Source: Arthrobacter sp. ZGTC131
Lineage (GTDB): Bacteria > Actinomycetota > Actinomycetes > Actinomycetales > Micrococcaceae
Assembly (NCBI RefSeq): GCF_002929275.1
Contig: NZ_PJIK01000010.1
Span: 62,001 to 126,000, forward strand
DNA: 64,000 nt
Direction: 5' to 3'
Shown: positions 8,347 to 15,976 of the stretch, piece after piece
How positions within the stretch are numbered: position 1 is the first letter of the stretch
Layout: each line of letters starts with the position of its first letter
Program-made: the position numbers and the translations under genes
The notes under the pieces: model-generated
What the model was told of the DNA's origin: nothing
The model's input: only the letters and a program-made list of their open reading frames with translations
Databases searched by the model: none

Positions 8347-9471
8347 TCAGACTGAATAGCGTTCTAGCAGCGGACAGTCGACCATTTGCTGATGTGCAGT
8401 GATCGGCTGTCCTGCTGTAAGGCTTGCGAGTGTCTGGACACCCAGCGCACCCATCTCCTCGAAGGGCAACGCAACCGTGGTCAGCTTGGGCCTGAGGTAG
8501 GCCGCAATGAGTTCCTGGTTGTCGAAGCCGATCACGGCGATGTCTTGGGGGATGGCGAGCCCGCGCTCCTTGATGGCATCGTAGGCGCCCATAGCCATCC
8601 GGTCGTTGAGGCAGAACAGGGCAGTTGGCCGGCCTGCCCCAGCCGGGTATTTATCGAGAATTCTGCAGGCGGCCTCGTAGCCGCCATCCGCCGTCGCGTG
8701 TCCCGAGACGACGAGTTCAGGATCCAGTTCCAGCCCTGCTTCGGCGAGTGCTTCGCGGCACCCCTGCAAACGCCCGACGGCGGCGGGGATGTCCGGATCC
8801 AGGTTGACGACACCGATTCTGGAGTGGCCGGCTTGGAGCAAACGTTCGACCGCGACGCGTCCCCCGGCGCGCTCGTCCGGGACGATCGAGGGCAGCTTCC
8901 CGTCCGCGTCGAAGCAGTTGATGAGGACAGTGGGCACCTCGTTGGCGCTTTTCGGAACGTGCACGGCGCGGTGGTAAGTGGCCGCGTAGAGAAGTCCTTC
9001 CACCCTTTGTTCCAGCAGCTTTTCAACGGCTGCGTCCTCCATGCCCTTGTTTGGTCCTGATGCATCGGCCTGATCGGAGGGGGCGATGAGCAGGAACCGG
9101 CGGTCCAGCCAGGCCTGGTCCTGCGCGCCCTTGATGATGTCGACGGCGAATGGTGCCGTGACGATCTCCGTGACGATGCCGTACCAGTCACTGCGCTGCG
9201 ATGCCAGGGCCCGGGCACCTGCGTTAGGACGGTAGCCCAGGACCTGCACGGCCTCCAGAATCCGGTGTTTGGTTTCGGCTGAGATGCTGGCGTTCTCTCG
9301 GTTGCTCAGGACGAATGAAACCGCTGTTCGGGAAACACGCGCATGCTTGGCAACATCGGCCATGGTGACTCCTCGCGGCGTCACGCCGGCGGCCTTACCT
9401 GTAGTCCGTTCAGGGCCACGCGCACCTGTACCAGCGCCCGTGCCTGCACCCGGTGATGTGCTGTTCGTCAT
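8347..9471 (-). CDS. LacI-family transcriptional regulator of the fructan locus
   Basis: This is a repressor of the LacI/GalR family. A helix-turn-helix (VTMADVAKHARVSRTAVSFVLSN) is followed by a periplasmic-binding-protein-like sugar domain, for example IGFDNQELIAAYLRPKLTTV. Two starts are credible: the ATG at 9471 (374 residues, GGAG 6 bases upstream, Gly/Thr-rich extension) and the ATG at 9363 (338 residues, GAGGAG-TCACC). The second gives the typical family length. The gene lies upstream of and co-directional with the transporter genes, and two related palindromes sit at 9523-9571, so it probably controls itself and the operon. Confidence 0.9.
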   Translation of the reverse strand: MTNSTSPGAGTGAGTGARGPERTTGKAAGVTPRGVTMADVAKHARVSRTAVSFVLSNRENASISAETKHRILEAVQVLGYRPNAGARALASQRSDWYGIVTEIVTAPFAVDIIKGAQDQAWLDRRFLLIAPSDQADASGPNKGMEDAAVEKLLEQRVEGLLYAATYHRAVHVPKSANEVPTVLINCFDADGKLPSIVPDERAGGRVAVERLLQAGHSRIGVVNLDPDIPAAVGRLQGCREALAEAGLELDPELVVSGHATADGGYEAACRILDKYPAGAGRPTALFCLNDRMAMGAYDAIKERGLAIPQDIAVIGFDNQELIAAYLRPKLTTVALPFEEMGALGVQTLASLTAGQPITAHQQMVDCPLLERYSV

Positions 9472-9522
9472 TGAATGCTCCGACTGTCCCCATTGACCCG
9501 CATCGCTCTGATCCGGCGGCGT

Positions 9523-9540
9523 CAGTAACGCGCGTTACTG
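9523..9540. promoter_or_regulatory. 18-bp perfect palindrome CAGTAACGCGCGTTACTG, candidate operator
   Basis: This is a perfect even palindrome with the central CG typical of LacI-family operators, 52 bp upstream of the longer lacI-type start. A related copy lies 31 bp away centre to centre. Confidence 0.65.
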
Positions 9541-9553
9541 AGCAGTGAGAATG

Positions 9554-9571
9554 AGGTTACGCGCGTTACTT
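9554..9571. promoter_or_regulatory. Second, imperfect operator copy (14 of 18 bases shared)
   Basis: AGGTTACGCGCGTTACTT keeps the CGCGCGTTACT half of the upstream palindrome but has a degenerate left half. Centre-to-centre spacing of 31 bp (three helical turns) to the first copy places both on the same DNA face. Confidence 0.5.
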
Positions 9572-9621
9572 AGGGCCTGTCAATGGGCAATTCGAATCCA
9601 CTAATCCGGAGCCGCAGGTTC

Positions 9622-10302
9622 TTACCCGCGCGCGGGTCCCTGCGCGCGCCGACGGATGAAGTACTCGGCCATTGCGAGGTTGATCACCCACGCCGACCCC
9701 ATGAGCACCGCCCGGATCGGCTCGCTGGTGGGGCCGACCAGGAGAAGCCAAGGTATGGACACCAGAGCCTGCGTTCCCGCCGCGACCCCGATCGCGTAGC
9801 CGCGGGCCATCCACGCACTGTGGCTGACGAAATTCCGGCGCCCAATCGCGAGCAGCCCCAGAACAATGCTCACCACCATGCCCGAACCGAAGATGAGGCG
9901 AAGGACGAGGAGTACGTCGCCGTCGCCTTCCGGCAGGTCATAGAAGACCGCCATCCACAGGCCCGAGAGTCCCACGAGCAGGCCGGCGGGCACCAGTATG
10001 CGACCGGCGACGCGATGCCAATTGAACCTGCCACGGCCGCCCCGGCGGAGTGAGGGAACGAACTGGAACGCCCCGAGCATGCTGTACACGATGGCAGCGG
10101 GAATGTGGATCAGCACCGGGAGCGGCGAGTCGAAGAAGCGCGCATTTTGCGGTGTCACTGCGGCGCCACCCGTCAGCTCGGTAAGTCGAACCGCCCCGAA
10201 GAACACCGGGATGAAGCTGAGCAAGATCAAAGCGGCAGGCACGGGCCACTGGGCCCGTCGACGCCGCACGGGCGCCGGGGCGCCGATGATTTCCGTTGAC
10301 AT
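9622..10302 (-). CDS. DUF2306-type membrane protein
   Basis: This 226-residue integral membrane protein has about seven hydrophobic helices and resembles the DUF2306 family. Conserved histidines are visible (VLIHIPAAIVYSMLGAFQF; FNWHRVAGRI; SHSAWMARGYA), a pattern seen in haem-binding or cytochrome-b561-like membrane proteins. The function is unknown. It is divergent from a TetR regulator, and the shared 107-base gap carries two matching palindromes, so it is probably the regulator's target. Confidence 0.75.
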   Translation of the reverse strand: MSTEIIGAPAPVRRRRAQWPVPAALILLSFIPVFFGAVRLTELTGGAAVTPQNARFFDSPLPVLIHIPAAIVYSMLGAFQFVPSLRRGGRGRFNWHRVAGRILVPAGLLVGLSGLWMAVFYDLPEGDGDVLLVLRLIFGSGMVVSIVLGLLAIGRRNFVSHSAWMARGYAIGVAAGTQALVSIPWLLLVGPTSEPIRAVLMGSAWVINLAMAEYFIRRRAQGPARG

Positions 10303-10323
10303 GTCGATCCCTCTACTCGCCTA

Positions 10324-10338
10324 GTGTACGGCGTACAC
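10324..10338. promoter_or_regulatory. TetR operator copy 1, GTGTACGGCGTACAC
   Basis: A 15-bp palindrome (arms GTGTACG/CGTACAC) sits in the divergent promoter region. It is identical to copy 2 except at two central bases. Confidence 0.7.
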
Positions 10339-10357
10339 CTCATGGGAATGACGGTAG

Positions 10358-10372
10358 GTGTACGCAGTACAC
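10358..10372. promoter_or_regulatory. TetR operator copy 2, GTGTACGCAGTACAC
   Basis: A palindrome with arms GTGTAC/GTACAC lies 34 bp from copy 1, centre to centre. The pair fits dual control of the DUF2306 gene and of the regulator. Confidence 0.7.
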
Positions 10373-10409
10373 TTGTCAAGGAAAGAACCGCTAAGGGAGG
10401 TTGGTCCGG

Positions 10410-11138
10410 ATGACTCAGCAGGTGGAAGCCGCACGCCGCGTACCCTTGAGCCGCGACCGGGTGCTGGCCGCCGCTGTCGAGCTGGCCGATGAGGTTGGCA
10501 TCGAAGCCCTCAGCATGCGCAGGCTCGCCCAGGAGCTCGGCGTGGTCCCGATGGCGCTGTACAAGCACGTCGCCAACAAAGAGGAACTTCTCAACGGCAT
10601 GGTCGATGCGATTGTCGCGGAGATCGACCCCGCCGTCCGGGATGCGGGCTGGAAGCGCACGGTCCGGCTGAGGGTTCTCTCGGCGAGGCGGGCACTTCTG
10701 CAGCACCGTTGGGCACGACGGGTGCTCGAATCCCGCACCAACACGACACCCGCCGTTCTGGGGTACATGGACTCGTTTATGGGCATGTTCCTGGCCGGAG
10801 GGTTCTCCGTCAATCTCACGCACCACGTGATGCATGCCCTAGGCAGCCGGATGTGGGGGTTCACCCAGGAGTTGTTCGACGATCCGGCAAACGAAAATTT
10901 TTCCGATATGGCGCCGGAGGCCCAGGCCGCCATGTTCCGCGAAATGGCGGAGCGGTATCCGAACATACTGAAGGTCGCTACGGCCGCCAGTCACGACGGC
11001 GGTTCGGTGGTCGGGCAGGGCTGTGACGACCAGTTCGAGTTCGAGTTTGCCCTCGACCTGCTGCTTGACGGCTTCGAACGGCTTCACGAGCAAGGCTGGA
11101 CGTCGGAAAAACGGGCCGACGGCGCGCCAAGGGAATAG
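10410..11138 (+). CDS. TetR/AcrR-family regulator
   Basis: This is a 242-residue one-component repressor. The N-terminal helix-turn-helix is clear (ALSMRRLAQELGVVPMALYKHVANKEELL), and the C-terminal domain is of the TetR_C class that binds a small ligand. The ATG at 10410 is chosen because GGGAGG lies 9 bases before it; a TTG three codons earlier is too close to that site. It is divergent from the DUF2306 gene, with two operator copies between them. Confidence 0.88.
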   Translation: MTQQVEAARRVPLSRDRVLAAAVELADEVGIEALSMRRLAQELGVVPMALYKHVANKEELLNGMVDAIVAEIDPAVRDAGWKRTVRLRVLSARRALLQHRWARRVLESRTNTTPAVLGYMDSFMGMFLAGGFSVNLTHHVMHALGSRMWGFTQELFDDPANENFSDMAPEAQAAMFREMAERYPNILKVATAASHDGGSVVGQGCDDQFEFEFALDLLLDGFERLHEQGWTSEKRADGAPRE

Positions 11139-11155
11139 CGGAGGCCCGCCTGGCC

Positions 11156-12157
11156 CTAGGGCCGGGTCCGCGCTGCGGGGATCGGGCTGCCGTCTTCGGC
11201 CGGGGTTTCTTCGGCCCGGGTTTCTTCAGCCCGCCCTTTGCGCCCTACCGGGGCGGGCAGCGTCAGAACGAAGAGGCTGCCCACCACAAGCGCGGCGCCA
11301 ACCCATGCCAGCACCGGCAGCCGCTCACCCACCACCACCACAGCCAGGGCGGCGGCCACCACTGTTTCGGCCAGGGATATGGTGGTGGCCATGCTGGCTC
11401 GGACGCGGGCCAGGCCCCAGCCGAACAGGACGTAGCCCGCAAACATCGGGACAAGTGCCATGTACGTGCCGACCAGCGCGTTCTGCCAGGAAGCGACGAG
11501 GGGCGAACCGGTGATTGCCAGCACGGGCATGAGGAGCAGCCCGCCCAGGCCGAAGACGGCGCCCATGACCGCCCTCGAGGGCACCCCTGTGTTTATGAGG
11601 CGGTGCGCTGCCCAGGAGTACAGCGCATATGTGAGTCCGGCAATGAGACCCAGTCCGATCCCGGCGGGCGCTGACCATCCCGGATCCGCGGCCGACGCCG
11701 GATCCGTCTGCCCGGCCTCGGCCAGACAGAGCAGCACGGCACCGGCGAGGCCGAGCACTGCGCCGGCAACCCAACGAGCGGTAAACCTTCTCTTGTCCAC
11801 GATCCGCTCAATGACAGCGGAGGCGAGCGGAGCCGAACCAATGGAGACAACCGTGCCAACCGCTACGCCGGCCAGATGCATTGAAGAGTAGAAGGCGAGC
11901 GGGTAGGTTGCCACGGCCAACGATCCCAAGGCCACCGTGGGCCACTGCGTGCGCAGGGATGCCGAGAACGCGATAATCGACCGGGCTGCGAACACTGCCT
12001 GGAGCAGGCCGCCCACGCCCATTGCGACAGCGCCGATCGCCAGCGGGCTGACGTCAGGGGCGAAGGTGGCCGCGGTTCCCGTTGTGCCCCACAACACCGA
12101 GGCAGCCAGCACGAACAGCGCCCCCCACGCGCTTCCCTGGAAGGCCGCCCCGTTCAC
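11156..12157 (-). CDS. EamA/DMT-family transporter
   Basis: This 333-residue drug/metabolite exporter has ten predicted membrane helices in two EamA repeats (WGALFVLAASVLWGTTGTAATF; second repeat near GIGLGLIAGLTYALYSWAA). The C-terminus is hydrophilic and Glu-rich. Its ATG overlaps the TGA of the upstream TetR gene, so the two are co-transcribed and the exporter is the likely regulated target. The substrate is unknown. Confidence 0.88.
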   Translation of the reverse strand: MNGAAFQGSAWGALFVLAASVLWGTTGTAATFAPDVSPLAIGAVAMGVGGLLQAVFAARSIIAFSASLRTQWPTVALGSLAVATYPLAFYSSMHLAGVAVGTVVSIGSAPLASAVIERIVDKRRFTARWVAGAVLGLAGAVLLCLAEAGQTDPASAADPGWSAPAGIGLGLIAGLTYALYSWAAHRLINTGVPSRAVMGAVFGLGGLLLMPVLAITGSPLVASWQNALVGTYMALVPMFAGYVLFGWGLARVRASMATTISLAETVVAAALAVVVVGERLPVLAWVGAALVVGSLFVLTLPAPVGRKGRAEETRAEETPAEDGSPIPAARTRP

Positions 12158-12762
12158 AGGGTGGTGCCGATCAGGGCGGCCGCTATCCGGCGGGCTTCGT
12201 GAATGCAGCTGTCATTGCCTTCAAGGCCCGCGCGGGCCATCGAACCTTCAAGCAGGAACGCCAGGTGCCGGGCGAGTGAACGGGCCCGCTCAGGTGAGCG
12301 CGGAAGGAGTTCGGCCACATGCTGCGATAGCAACGCCTCAACCTCCTCCTTGTGACGCCGGACCACCGTCCTTCCGGGATCCCCGGCGGGCAGCTCGGCC
12401 GCGGCGTTGAGCAACCCACAGCCCCGGAAGCCGCGCTCATAGGCCAGATCGGCGTGGTCCGCGTAGGCATCGAAGACCGCGAGGACCCGGTCCTGGGCGC
12501 TGGCGGCCCCAGCCAGCCGCGCCCGGTACAGCCCCATCCACTCCTCATGGCGGGCATCCAGGTACGCCGCCACGAGGTCGGCTTTCGAGGAAAAGTTGTT
12601 GTACAGGCTCTTCTTGGCCACGCCTGCCTCGGCCGTAATGGTGTCAATTCCCGTTCGGGCCAAGCCGTCGGCATAGAAGCGCCGCGAGGCCGCTTCAAGC
12701 AGTGCGTCGCGGGCACGCCTCTTGGGTGGGCCGTTTGCCGGCGCCATCGGCTTTTCGGTCAT
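12154..12762 (-). CDS. TetR-family regulator of the EamA exporter
   Basis: This regulator has about 202 residues. The helix-turn-helix is DTITAEAGVAKKSLYNNFSSKADLVAAYLD; the C-terminal part carries a GCGLLNAAAEL segment seen in TetR proteins that sense small organics. The start at 12762 is preferred because GAGGA lies just before it; an ATG at 12780 lacks a ribosome site. A perfect 10-bp-arm palindrome 26 bp upstream is the likely autoregulatory operator. Confidence 0.88.
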   Translation of the reverse strand: MTEKPMAPANGPPKRRARDALLEAASRRFYADGLARTGIDTITAEAGVAKKSLYNNFSSKADLVAAYLDARHEEWMGLYRARLAGAASAQDRVLAVFDAYADHADLAYERGFRGCGLLNAAAELPAGDPGRTVVRRHKEEVEALLSQHVAELLPRSPERARSLARHLAFLLEGSMARAGLEGNDSCIHEARRIAAALIGTTL

Positions 12763-12787
12763 CAGGGTCCTCGCTGGCATCGAAACA

Positions 12788-12809
12788 GTAGGTAGACCAG
12801 TCTACCTAC
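12788..12809. promoter_or_regulatory. 22-bp palindromic TetR operator
   Basis: Perfect 10-bp arms (GTAGGTAGAC at 12788-12797; GTCTACCTAC at 12800-12809) flank a 2-base centre immediately upstream of the TetR-EamA operon. TAGACnnGTCTA is a well-known TetR-type operator core. Confidence 0.75.
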
Positions 12810-12829
12810 CACTACAGATCATGGCAACG

Positions 12830-12876
12830 AAAAAACCCCGCCGTTCCCGTGTAAACACGAGGAACTGCGGGGTTTT
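12830..12876 (-). terminator. Intrinsic terminator after the tRNA cluster
   Basis: A GC stem CCCCGC/GCGGGG with a further paired inner segment (GTTCC/GGAAC) and a T-run on each side lies directly downstream of tRNA-Phe on the minus strand. It can work in both directions. Confidence 0.8.
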
Positions 12877-12879
12877 AGC

Positions 12880-12955
12880 TGGTGGCTCCGACCGGCGTCG
12901 ATCCGGTGACCTTTCGATTTTCAGTCGAACGCTCTACCAACTGAGCTACAGAGCC
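12880..12955 (-). tRNA. tRNA-Phe (GAA)
   Basis: The cloverleaf reads 5' GGCTCTG...CGGAGCC with discriminator A and encoded CCA. The anticodon loop CTGAAAA gives GAA. It is the last of three tRNA genes read leftward. Confidence 0.95.
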
Positions 12956-13003
12956 TAGGTGACGTGTCACCATGACAGCCGGAATTTCTTCTGGCAATCA
13001 GAG

Positions 13004-13077
13004 CGACCCTGACGGGACTTGAACCCGCGACCTCCGCCGTGACAGGGCGGCGCGCTAACCAACTGCGCTACAGGGCC
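13004..13077 (-). tRNA. tRNA-Asp (GTC)
   Basis: The acceptor is GGCCCTG...CAGGGTC, with anticodon loop CTGTCAC giving GTC and T-loop GGTTCAAGTCC. CCA is not encoded. It is the middle member of the Glu-Asp-Phe cluster. Confidence 0.94.
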
Positions 13078-13181
13078 TTGCTTGTAATGCTTGTTTCTTG
13101 CTGTTCGCAGTATCGCTACTGCAATTTTTCAAGGCCTTTAGCCTACCAGACTTTTTGGCCCGGTTTGACCACTTCCTTGCG

Positions 13182-13254
13182 TACCCCCAACGGGATTCGA
13201 ACCCGTGCCGCCGCCGTGAAAGGGCGGTGTCCTAGGCCGCTAGACGATGGGGGC
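13182..13254 (-). tRNA. tRNA-Glu (TTC)
   Basis: The gene starts GCCCCCATCGTCTAG and the anticodon loop CTTTCAC gives TTC. GGTTCGAATCC is the T-loop. It is the first tRNA after the leftward promoter at 13346-13374. Confidence 0.93.
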
Positions 13255-13286
13255 CTGAACTCAATCCGGCTCATTCAGGGCAAAAA

Positions 13287-13321
13287 TAAAGGGCCGAAGC
13301 CTTTCGTTTTTGTCCCTCCGA
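13287..13321. terminator. UUCG-tetraloop hairpin with flanking T-runs in the tRNA leader
   Basis: On the minus strand AAAGGC-TTCG-GCCCTTT folds with a stable UUCG tetraloop and is followed by a T-rich run (TTTATTTTT). The plus strand also shows a T-run. It lies between the tRNA promoter and tRNA-Glu, so it may act as an attenuator, a processing site or a two-way insulator. Confidence 0.5.
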
Positions 13322-13345
13322 GTTGCTCCGAACTGGACCTCTAAA

Positions 13346-13374
13346 ACTATAGGGCCTCCGCCGGGAAAATCCAA
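13346..13374 (-). promoter_or_regulatory. Sigma-70-type promoter for the tRNA cluster
   Basis: Read leftward, TTGGAT (13374-13369), a 17-base spacer and TATAGT (13351-13346) are close to consensus. The predicted start near 13339 lies about 85 bases before tRNA-Glu. No other leftward gene is near. Confidence 0.6.
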
Positions 13375-13493
13375 AATCGGGGCGACGGCCCCCTCGGCGG
13401 CCCCGCTCCGGGCAGGGCAGAATGGCAGCTTTTTGCCTAGAGGTGACCGATTTCCGCCAGCCCCGGGACCGTGAACCGGACTAGATTGTCACC

Positions 13494-14456
13494 ATGGTAA
13501 CAACCGCCGACACCAGCTCCCTTCACCCCGCCGATCCCCACGAAGGATCCGCCGCCGCAGCGCCCGCCCCATCCACCCGCCAGCCCAAGCAGCCCGTCAA
13601 CAAACTGGGCGTAGCCGCCGTCGTTGTCACCGTGGTGCTTTGGGCGTCCGCTTTCGTCGGCATCCGCGCTGTCGGCCCCAGCTTCTCCCCCGGCTCCCTG
13701 ACGCTCGGACGGCTGGCGATTGCCGCCGTCGTGCTCGGGGCAGTAGTCCTGCCCAAACTCCGCATGTTGCCCAAGGGACGCGAATGGTGGCCAATCCTGG
13801 CCTACGGCGTCATGTGGTTCGGCGGGTACAACGTGGCCCTAAACGCCGCCGAGCACCTGCTCGACGCCGGCACCAGCGCGTTGCTGATCAACGTGAACCC
13901 CATCCTCATCGCGGTGATGGCCGGCCTCATCCTCAAGGAAGGATTCCCGCGCTGGCTGATCATCGGAAGCCTCGTGGCGTTCGGCGGAGTTGCCGTGATC
14001 GCGCTCGGTTCGGGGCAGCGGTCTGCGGCAGACATCACCGGCGTGCTGCTTTGCCTCCTCGCCGCCGCACTCGCGGCCGTCAGCGTCATTGTCCAGAAAC
14101 CCGTGCTGCGGAAGTTCCCCGCCGGGCAGGCCACGTGGTTCGGCATCATGGTGGGACTGGTGTGCTGCCTGCCGTTCGGCGGCCAGCTCGTGACGGAACT
14201 GCAGGCAGCGCCGCTGCCGGCAACACTGGGCCTGGTGTACCTCGGCATCTTCCCCACCGCGATCGCATTCACCACCTGGGCCTACGCCCTGTCCCTGATC
14301 GACGCCGGAAAGCTGGCCGCCACCACCTATCTGGTTCCCGGCACCACCGTCCTGATCTCGTGGCTGGTGCTGAGCGAAATCCCAACCGTCTGGGGGCTGG
14401 TGGGCGGCGCGATCTGCCTGGTCGGCGTGGGGCTCACGCGGCGGAGATCCCGCTAA
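13494..14456 (+). CDS. EamA/DMT-family transporter
   Basis: This 320-residue exporter has about ten membrane helices in two EamA repeats (VVTVVLWASAFVGIRAVGPSFSPGSLTLGRL is the first helix pair region; SLIDAGKLAATTYLVPGTTVLISWL is the typical last part). The first 40 residues are Ala/Pro-rich and cytosolic. No Shine-Dalgarno is seen; TAGATT followed by 6 bases and ATG fits a leaderless mRNA. The substrate is unknown. The gene's sequence differs clearly from the EamA protein at 11156-12157. Confidence 0.88.
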   Translation: MVTTADTSSLHPADPHEGSAAAAPAPSTRQPKQPVNKLGVAAVVVTVVLWASAFVGIRAVGPSFSPGSLTLGRLAIAAVVLGAVVLPKLRMLPKGREWWPILAYGVMWFGGYNVALNAAEHLLDAGTSALLINVNPILIAVMAGLILKEGFPRWLIIGSLVAFGGVAVIALGSGQRSAADITGVLLCLLAAALAAVSVIVQKPVLRKFPAGQATWFGIMVGLVCCLPFGGQLVTELQAAPLPATLGLVYLGIFPTAIAFTTWAYALSLIDAGKLAATTYLVPGTTVLISWLVLSEIPTVWGLVGGAICLVGVGLTRRRSR

Positions 14457-14465
14457 AGTTTGGGT

Positions 14466-14894
14466 ATGCCTGCAAACCTGCCGCCCGGCCTTCCCATCGT
14501 TCCGGACGGCGACGGCGAACCCTCCGGCTTCGACATGTCGGAAGCCGAATTCGAGGCGGCCGTCAGCGACGCCCTGAACAGGATGCCGGCAGAAGTGGCG
14601 CGGGCCATGGATAACGTGGCGGTCTTCATCGACGACGACTACACGCCACAGCCGGGAGAGGACCCGGACACCGTACTGCTGGGACTGTACGAGGGCGTAC
14701 CGCTGACCGAGCGGGATTCGTGGTGGGATGCCGGATCCCTGCCGGACCGGATCACCATTTACCGCCAGCCCATCCTGGACATCTGCTCCTCCCGGGAGGA
14801 CGTGGTGGAGGAAGTGGCCGTGACGGTGATCCACGAGATCGCCCACCACTTCGGAATCGACGACCAGAGGCTTCACGAACTCGGTTGGGACTAG
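14466..14894 (+). CDS. Zincin-like metallopeptidase family protein
   Basis: This 142-residue protein of the small zincin-like metallopeptidase family (Pfam Zincin_1 / former DUF1025) is common in actinobacteria. HEIAHHFGID near residues 128-137 is the HExxH zinc motif, with a nearby acidic DQRLHELGWD tail. The N-terminus is acidic. A TTG two codons earlier is possible; the ATG is chosen because TAAAGT lies 6 bases upstream, as in leaderless transcripts. The natural substrate is unknown. Confidence 0.85.
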   Translation: MPANLPPGLPIVPDGDGEPSGFDMSEAEFEAAVSDALNRMPAEVARAMDNVAVFIDDDYTPQPGEDPDTVLLGLYEGVPLTERDSWWDAGSLPDRITIYRQPILDICSSREDVVEEVAVTVIHEIAHHFGIDDQRLHELGWD

Positions 14895-14904
14895 CCTTGT
14901 AGGC

Positions 14905-15825
14905 ATGGGACACGACCACAACCACGCACACGGTGTGACCGCGACCGGAAAGCACCGCCGCCGGCTGCTTGCGGTCCTGTCCATCACCTTGGCCGTGGTC
15001 CTCATCCAGGTGATTGGCGCGGCGTTATCGGGGTCCCTGGCCCTGCTTGCCGACGCCGGACACATGCTCTCCGACGCCGCAGGCGTATTCATTGCGCTCC
15101 TTGCCGCGTGGATCGCGGCCCGTCCGGCCAGCGACTTGCGCACCTACGGCTATCAGCGTGCCGAGGTCCTGGCCGCCCTCGCCAACGCGCTCATCCTCGT
15201 GGTGATCGCGGTGGTCATCTTCACCGAAGCCATCCGCCGGATCGGTTCCGCGCCGGAAGTGCAGACGGACATCATGCTCTACGCCGCCGTCTTCGGTGCG
15301 GCCGCCAACCTGGCGTCCCTGCTGATCCTGCGCCAGGCGCAGAAGGAAAGCCTGAACGTGCGCGGCGCATACCTCGAGGTGCTGGGCGACCTCCTGGGAT
15401 CGTTCGCCGTCATTGCCGCAGCCCTGGTGATCAAGTTCACCGGTTATCACGCGGCAGACACCATTGCTTCGGCACTCATCGCCCTGATGATCCTGCCCCG
15501 CGCCTGGCACCTGCTCCGGGACGTGGTGGACGTCCTGCTCGAAGCCACGCCCAAGGGTGTGGAGGTTCAAATGATCCGCGAGCACATCCTGTCCGTGGCC
15601 GGCGTCGTGGCCGTCCATGACATCCACATCTGGACCATCACGTCCGGCGTGCCCGTGTTTTCCGCCCATGTGGTGGTGGAGGATGCCGTCCTGAGCGCCC
15701 GCGGCGCGGACCAGGTCCTGGACAAGCTCACCACGTGCCTCGGCTCCCACTTCGACACGGAACACTGCACCTTCCAGCTGGAACCGGCCAGCCACTCGGA
15801 GCACGAGTCCCACCAGCACGCCTGA
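14905..15825 (+). CDS. Cation diffusion facilitator (Zn/Co/Cd efflux)
   Basis: This 306-residue CDF transporter exports divalent metal by proton antiport. It has six membrane helices. The metal-site motif DAGHMLSDA lies at the end of helix 2, a second Asp/His pair lies in HAADTIASAL, and the cytosolic domain (VHDIHIWTITSGVPVFSAHVVV) is typical of CzcD/ZitB proteins. Both ends are His-rich (MGHDHNHAH; HSEHESHQHA), which is common for zinc exporters. It starts 10 bases after the zincin gene, with TAGCCT 7 bases before ATG as a possible leaderless promoter. Confidence 0.92.
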   Translation: MGHDHNHAHGVTATGKHRRRLLAVLSITLAVVLIQVIGAALSGSLALLADAGHMLSDAAGVFIALLAAWIAARPASDLRTYGYQRAEVLAALANALILVVIAVVIFTEAIRRIGSAPEVQTDIMLYAAVFGAAANLASLLILRQAQKESLNVRGAYLEVLGDLLGSFAVIAAALVIKFTGYHAADTIASALIALMILPRAWHLLRDVVDVLLEATPKGVEVQMIREHILSVAGVVAVHDIHIWTITSGVPVFSAHVVVEDAVLSARGADQVLDKLTTCLGSHFDTEHCTFQLEPASHSEHESHQHA

Positions 15826-15927
15826 ACTGCCAGGCGCCAGGATCCTGTTCCCGCGTCGCCCAGACACGCCCACGGAAAATCCAACCGAATGACACGCGTG
15901 TGGTTTATGTTATTGATGTGACTCGTG

Positions 15928-15956
15928 TTGCCAAAGTGGCATGTGGCACGTAGCCT
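15928..15956 (+). promoter_or_regulatory. Promoter upstream of the NlpC/P60 gene
   Basis: TTGCCA (15928-15933), a 17-base spacer and TAGCCT (15951-15956) form a good sigma-70-type promoter. The start would be near 15963, giving a leader of about 80 bases. Confidence 0.55.
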
Positions 15957-15976
15957 CGGTGCTGCTGGGTGATTTG

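Noticed and set aside
12880-13254. Genomic island inserted at the tRNA cluster
   Set aside because: No integrase or duplicated tRNA 3' end was seen; flanking genes have ordinary composition.
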